Shown here: positions 11,701 to 17,700 of the stretch, piece by piece
Numbering within the stretch: the first letter of the stretch is position 1
Layout: every line of letters starts with the position of its first letter
IMG/VR virus record: IMGVR_UViG_3300034120_001787
Coordinates: 1-36,695 of that record
DNA from: a virus
DNA: 36,695 bases
Reading direction: 5' to 3' (one strand)
Made by a program: the position numbers and the translations under genes
Notes under the pieces: generated by a model
Seen by the model: the letters and a program-made list of their open reading frames with translations, nothing else
The model's database searches: none
Told to the model about the DNA's origin: nothing

Positions 11701-14700
11701 GTACTATTCTGTCAGCAGAATTACTGAGCCAGGCCAATCTTGGAAAAGAATCAGCAGACTACAAGATCTTTGAAAACTGGGCAGTTCAACGTGCTGTATA
11801 TGGAGCCAATGCCAACCGCAGCTTTGTTGAATTGCGCCTAAATCGCGCACTGTTGAATTCTAATCCAAGCTTGGTACAAGTGATTTTGCCACAGCAGTCA
11901 AGCCAAGCTGACCAAACAGTGTTGTTGAGCAACGTGTGGCGACAAAGCTACAAACTAACATCGCCTAATTTTTTACCCACCACCACCACCACAGTCACAG
12001 ACACTGCCTTGCCCACAGCTGGTTATGTGAATTTGGACGATGCGGACATTACTATATTCAGCCTAAACGACTTGTCGTCTATACAAGCTAATCTTGACGC
12101 AGTGTCAGTTGGGGCAACAGTATGGGCTGCCAAAGTCAACAACTACGACTGGAATATCTATCGTTGCGTACAAGTTCCTGGTTATATTGATCATGTGTGC
12201 GACAATCTTGACGGCACTAGTATCTGTAATTTTACTCAGCCACATGGTCTTGCAGTAGGCGACAAATTGATCATCAAATTTTTTGATTTTGAAATTGACG
12301 GAGTGTATGAAGTACTAGAAGTCACTGGTGTCAATACTCTAACCATTGCATACACCTTTACTAGCGCACAAAATCAAATCAATGGTACCGGCATTGGATT
12401 TACGTTGCAAACACAACGAGTAAGTCAACCCAGTGATATTTTGAATCTGCCATATGCAAATGAAATTCAAACTGGAAATAAGGTATGGGTTGACAACGCT
12501 GGCAACGGCCAGTGGGCCGTGCTGGAAAAACAAAATCAGTTCTCAGATGTTGTAGAATTAGCACCTGAGTTGCTGGATGCCACAGAACAATATGGTCAAA
12601 GTATTGCACAGGCTCGAACCCGCTTGGCTGCACTGGTTGGTAGTCCACGCTATGGATTTGCAAGTGGTACAGCAACGGGCGGTATCTATACCTATGTCAA
12701 GAACTTCTCTGGCAGTTATCAACCAGTAAGTCCTACAGACAGCGGTGATGCTATTCTTGTGTTGGGCGCAACAGGAGTTCGCGGATACGGTAATGCCGTG
12801 GACTTTGGTAATCAGACCTGGGCAGGCGCAGGCGCTAGCTTGAGTTTAGGTCCTGCTAGCGAAGCAGATGTTGGATATGCAGCAGTGATCTATCGTGATC
12901 CTGCCCTAGGCCAACCAGGCATAAACCCATATGCACAATGGCAATTGTTGACTCCTCCTGTCAGTGGCGATCGTATTTTGCCTGGGGAATTTGGATACAG
13001 CGTTGCAGTCAGCACAGACGAACACTGGATGTATATTGGCTCACCAGGGGTGAACAAAGTTCATGCATATGCTCTTGTAGATGTGCAAAATCAATTCATT
13101 AGAACGCGGGGCAACGGTGTTACTACCACTTATCAAATTGCCAATGCTATACAAATTGACAACAATCTTCAGTTGGAAGTCAGTGTCAACAGCAACACTC
13201 AGACTCTGGGTGTGGACTATGTTATAAACGGATTCTCTGAAGTGGTGTTTACAACACCCCCGCCTGTGGGAGAAGTAGTAGATATCAGTCGCAAAACTTT
13301 GCTGACAATAACCAACAGCGGAACACAGCAACTTGCTACGTCTTTGTTCACAGTAAACAACATTGACTCATTCTCGGTGCTGGCCAACGATGTGTTGTTG
13401 CGTCCCAACATTGACTACACCTACAACAACGGGACTGGTCTCTTGACCTGGATCAATGCTCCTGCAGGCGGTGTCACTATTGTTGTTCGCGCTGACAAGC
13501 ATTTTGTGTATGTTGACACTCTCACCGTGGGCGGACTTGCAGCAGATGCAAGATTTGGTCACAGCGTGTCAACTACCACAGACGGGCGTCAAGTCTTGAT
13601 TGGCTGTGCTGATCAGACAGTTGACGGCAAAGTAGAAGCAGGTAGTGTGTATGTGTTTGACCGCAACGTACAACGATTCATTTACGGCACAGAAACTTCG
13701 TCTGTAACATTTACTGTGCTGGGCGCAGTGACTGCTCCTGTAAGTGTAATTGTAAACAACCAGTTCTTGACCAATCAAGTTGACAGCACCATAAACGCAA
13801 ACAACACATTTACTGTGTCTGGTAATGACATTACCATACAAGATCCGTTGCAAGTTGGTGACGTGATTGAGATTGAAACCAATCAATTTGTATTGACGCA
13901 ACAAGTCAAACAACAAACAGTGAATGCATCTAATGCAATAGTTGATAATCCAATGGAGTTCACTAACTTTGGACAAGCTCTTGACATTTGCAGCTTTAAT
14001 TGCAGCTTGTATATTGGCGCACCACAGGACAGCACACAAGAATGGAAAGCAGGTAGCGTACAACGCAGTGTGAACCAAAGCAGAGTGTACGGTACCATTA
14101 CCGCCACAGTGGCCAATCCTGTACTGACTGCTGGACAGACCCTGCGAGTCAACAACATAGATGTTGCAGTACCTAACGCACCAAACAACACTGTAGTTGG
14201 TCTAGCCGATGCTATCAATAATCTAGTAACACTAGGCGGAGTACCAAACGTAACAGCATCTGTTAGTGCTACAGGCTTTTTGACTATCTCAGTCAAGAAT
14301 ACTGATTCAGCAGCCCCTGGCAACAAACTGCAAGTAGCACCGGGCTCATCAACAGGAAGTACAGTGTTTAGTGCTTTGGGATTCAACACTTTTGTGTTCA
14401 CACAAAGCATCTACAGTCCTTATCCTGTGGAGTTTGCTGCATTTGGCGCCAGTGTCAACATAGACGACACTGCTGACAACCTTGTGGTTGGCGCACCAGG
14501 TGGCACACAATACATTGTAACAGAGTTTGATGAAGGTGAAACTGACTTTGACGGTAACAGTACTATTTTCTTCAGTACCATTGTGCAGAGTGGTGTAGTA
14601 TACACTTACGATTACTTGCCTAGCGCAGGTGATTCTACATTGAATCCTGGCAAGTTTGTGTTTGGTCTACAAATTGCAGACAACGGCGCTGGCACTTACG

Positions 14701-17700
14701 ACAACTACGGCATTGCAGTGAACTACACTGATGGTGTGCTCATGGTAGGTGCTCCAGGCAACGATTTTGGTGACAGCAGTGCTGCCAACCGCGGGCGTGT
14801 GTTTGTGTTTGAAAATCCTGATCGTACACCAGCTTGGACTGTGATACGTGAACAACAACCTGTGGTAGATGTGCGCTTGCTCAACAGCGTGTTTGCATAC
14901 GACAGAATCACCAGTGCTCGTACAGAATTCTTTGACTTCTTTGATCCACTACAAGGCAAGATCCTTGGTGCAGCCAAACAAAACATCAATTACATTGGTG
15001 CAGTTGATCCAGCAGCATACAATTCAGGACCAGTTAACAATCAAGGCAACACATGGACCTCAAGTCGTGTGGGAGAAATTTGGTGGGATATCAGCACAGT
15101 GAGATTTGTTGATCCCAACCAAGACAGTATTGTTTACGCAAGTCGTCGTTGGGGACAAGTGTTTCCAGGCAGTAATGTAGACGTGTACCAGTGGATTGAA
15201 TCTACTGAGCCACCAGCCAGCTATACAGGTCCAGGAACACCGCTGAACGTGTTCTCATATTCAGTCAACAGCAGCCTCAGCAATGATGGCACATTCAACA
15301 CCTACTACTACTTCTGGGTGCGTGGTATCACCACTGTGGCCACCAACCGTGGCAAAACACTCAGTGCTGAAACTGTGGCCCGTTATATTGAAAATCCCAA
15401 AGCTAGTGGCATTCCCTACATAGCAGCAATCAATGCCAGCACAGTGGCCATATACAATGCAGGCACAGTAATTGAAGCAGAAGACACAATTCTCAGCATT
15501 GAGTTTGATCGCGAATTCACTAACGACAACGTTCACGTGGAATATGAGCTGATTGCACAAGACAAAGAAGACGGATTCTTGAGTGACGGCCTATATCGTA
15601 AACTACAAGACAGCTTCTGCGGAGTTGACACATTTGGTAACCTGGTGCCTGATCCCAACTTGAATGCAGCAGAACGATTTGGTGTGCAGTTCCGCCCACG
15701 ACAGTCAATGTTTGTAGATCGCTTTGAAGCACTGAAGAACTACATTGTTCGTGCCAATACCGTGCTGGCTCGTTTCCCAATTGTGGAAAATCGCAGCTTT
15801 GCATTGTTGAATTCCAGCGAGCCGTTGCCACCAGCTCAAACTGGTGCCACAGTGAACTGGAACCTGCAAGTGGCCAACTTGGAAATTCTCAGCTTCCAAA
15901 ACATTAATGCAGTGCCATTGGGCTACAAGTATCTGGTCACTAGCGACAGCAGCAACAACGGCTTGTGGACCATTTATGAAGTGCAATTGTCACAAGGTCC
16001 ATTGTTGGGCATTAAAGAATTAGTACTGGTTCGTGTGCAAAACTACGATACCAAGCGTTACTGGAACTATATCAATTGGTATCTGCTAGGATACAACCCC
16101 AGCACCAAAGTTGTGGCCGAAGTACCAAACTTCAGTACTCTAGAAACACTGAATCTACCAGTGGGATCAAGTGTGCTGGTCACTGCCAACGCACAAGGCA
16201 AGTTTGAAATTTACCTACGCACTGACATTGCATGGCAGCGTGTGGCCTTGCAGGATGGTACCATTGAGATAAGTGCGCAGATATACGATTATGCACTGGG
16301 ACGTTTTGGATTTGACGTTGAAGTGTTTGATGCTCAATACTTTGATCAAGAGCCAGTGATTGAAACTCGCAAAATCATTCAGGCCATCAACGAAGAACTG
16401 TTTGTTGATGACTTGTTGCTGGAACGAAACCGCAGTCTAGTGCTGATGTTCAACTATGTGCTGAGTGAATTTGCAGCACCTGAATGGCTTGTTAAGACAT
16501 CTTTGATTGATGTGGATCATAGAATTCGTGAACTAGCACCGTTCCAGAATTTCCGCCAAGACAATCAGGAATTTGTTCTGGACTATATTCAAGAAGTCAA
16601 ACCATATCACGTGCAAATTCGTGAGTTCAACCTGTTGTACAACGGTCAAGATCAGTACTTTGGCAGTTTAACAGACTTTGATGTGCCTGCATACTACGAT
16701 ACCAGCTTGACTGTGCCTCAATATATCAGCCCAATCTTGCTGCCATATGATGCTGGCACAGCTGAAGTAGACAACACCCTTAGTGACGCAGAAGCCAATT
16801 CTTTGGTCTGGCAAGCATGGCCATATAGCCAGTGGATTGCTAACTATTTGTTGACGCTGGACAGCATTACTCTTGTGAACCCTGGATCAGGCTTTACTGA
16901 TGTTCCTACAGTGACCATAGTTGGTGATGCTGCGGTACCTGCTACAGCACAGGCGTTTTTGAACTCATTGGGTGAGATTGCGTTCATTAGTGTGATCACT
17001 TCTGGATCAGGATACCGTGCAACACCAACTATTGTGTTTGATGGCGGCAACGGCACAGGAGCTCAAGCCTACGCTGTGATGGGCAACGACTTAGTTCGAA
17101 GCTTCAAGACAGTGATCAAGTATGACCGATATCAATATCAGTCATCAATTGTTGAATGGCAACCCAGCGGCTATTATGAAGATGGTACGCTTGTGCGATA
17201 TGACGATCAAGTATGGAGAGCTGCAAGTCCAGACTCCACAGCAGTATCTAGTGCAACATTTGAATTTGATCAATGGACTCGTGTTCCTGCTGCTAATTTG
17301 TCAGGAGTTGATCGTACTTCAGGTTACTATGTGGCTGGAGTCAACGAACCTGGCTTGGATCTGCCATTGCTGATTGACGGTATTGACTACCCAGGTGTGC
17401 AAGTGTTTGGTCGACAGTTTACATCCAATACAGATCTAGATGCTGTGTATTCCAGCAGTTTCCAAGACATTTATCTTGGCACAAGGTTCTCTGACATCAA
17501 TGTTGACGGTGGCGAGTTTATTGGACCATACGAAGGACACGCACCAGAAGAACTGGTCAACGGTGCAGAATATGACACAGTTGATATTCGTGTGTATACT
17601 CGTCCTGGTTCAGACTGGAGTTTGGAAGACAACGTTGCTGGCAATGACGGTCATGGATTTCAGTTAGTAAGTCGTCGCTACATATTTGATGATGATCAAC

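Noticed and set aside
13569-14410. Two long overlapping minus-strand frames
   Set aside because: They are antisense to conserved FG-GAP-like coding sequence and show no start signals or domain patterns.
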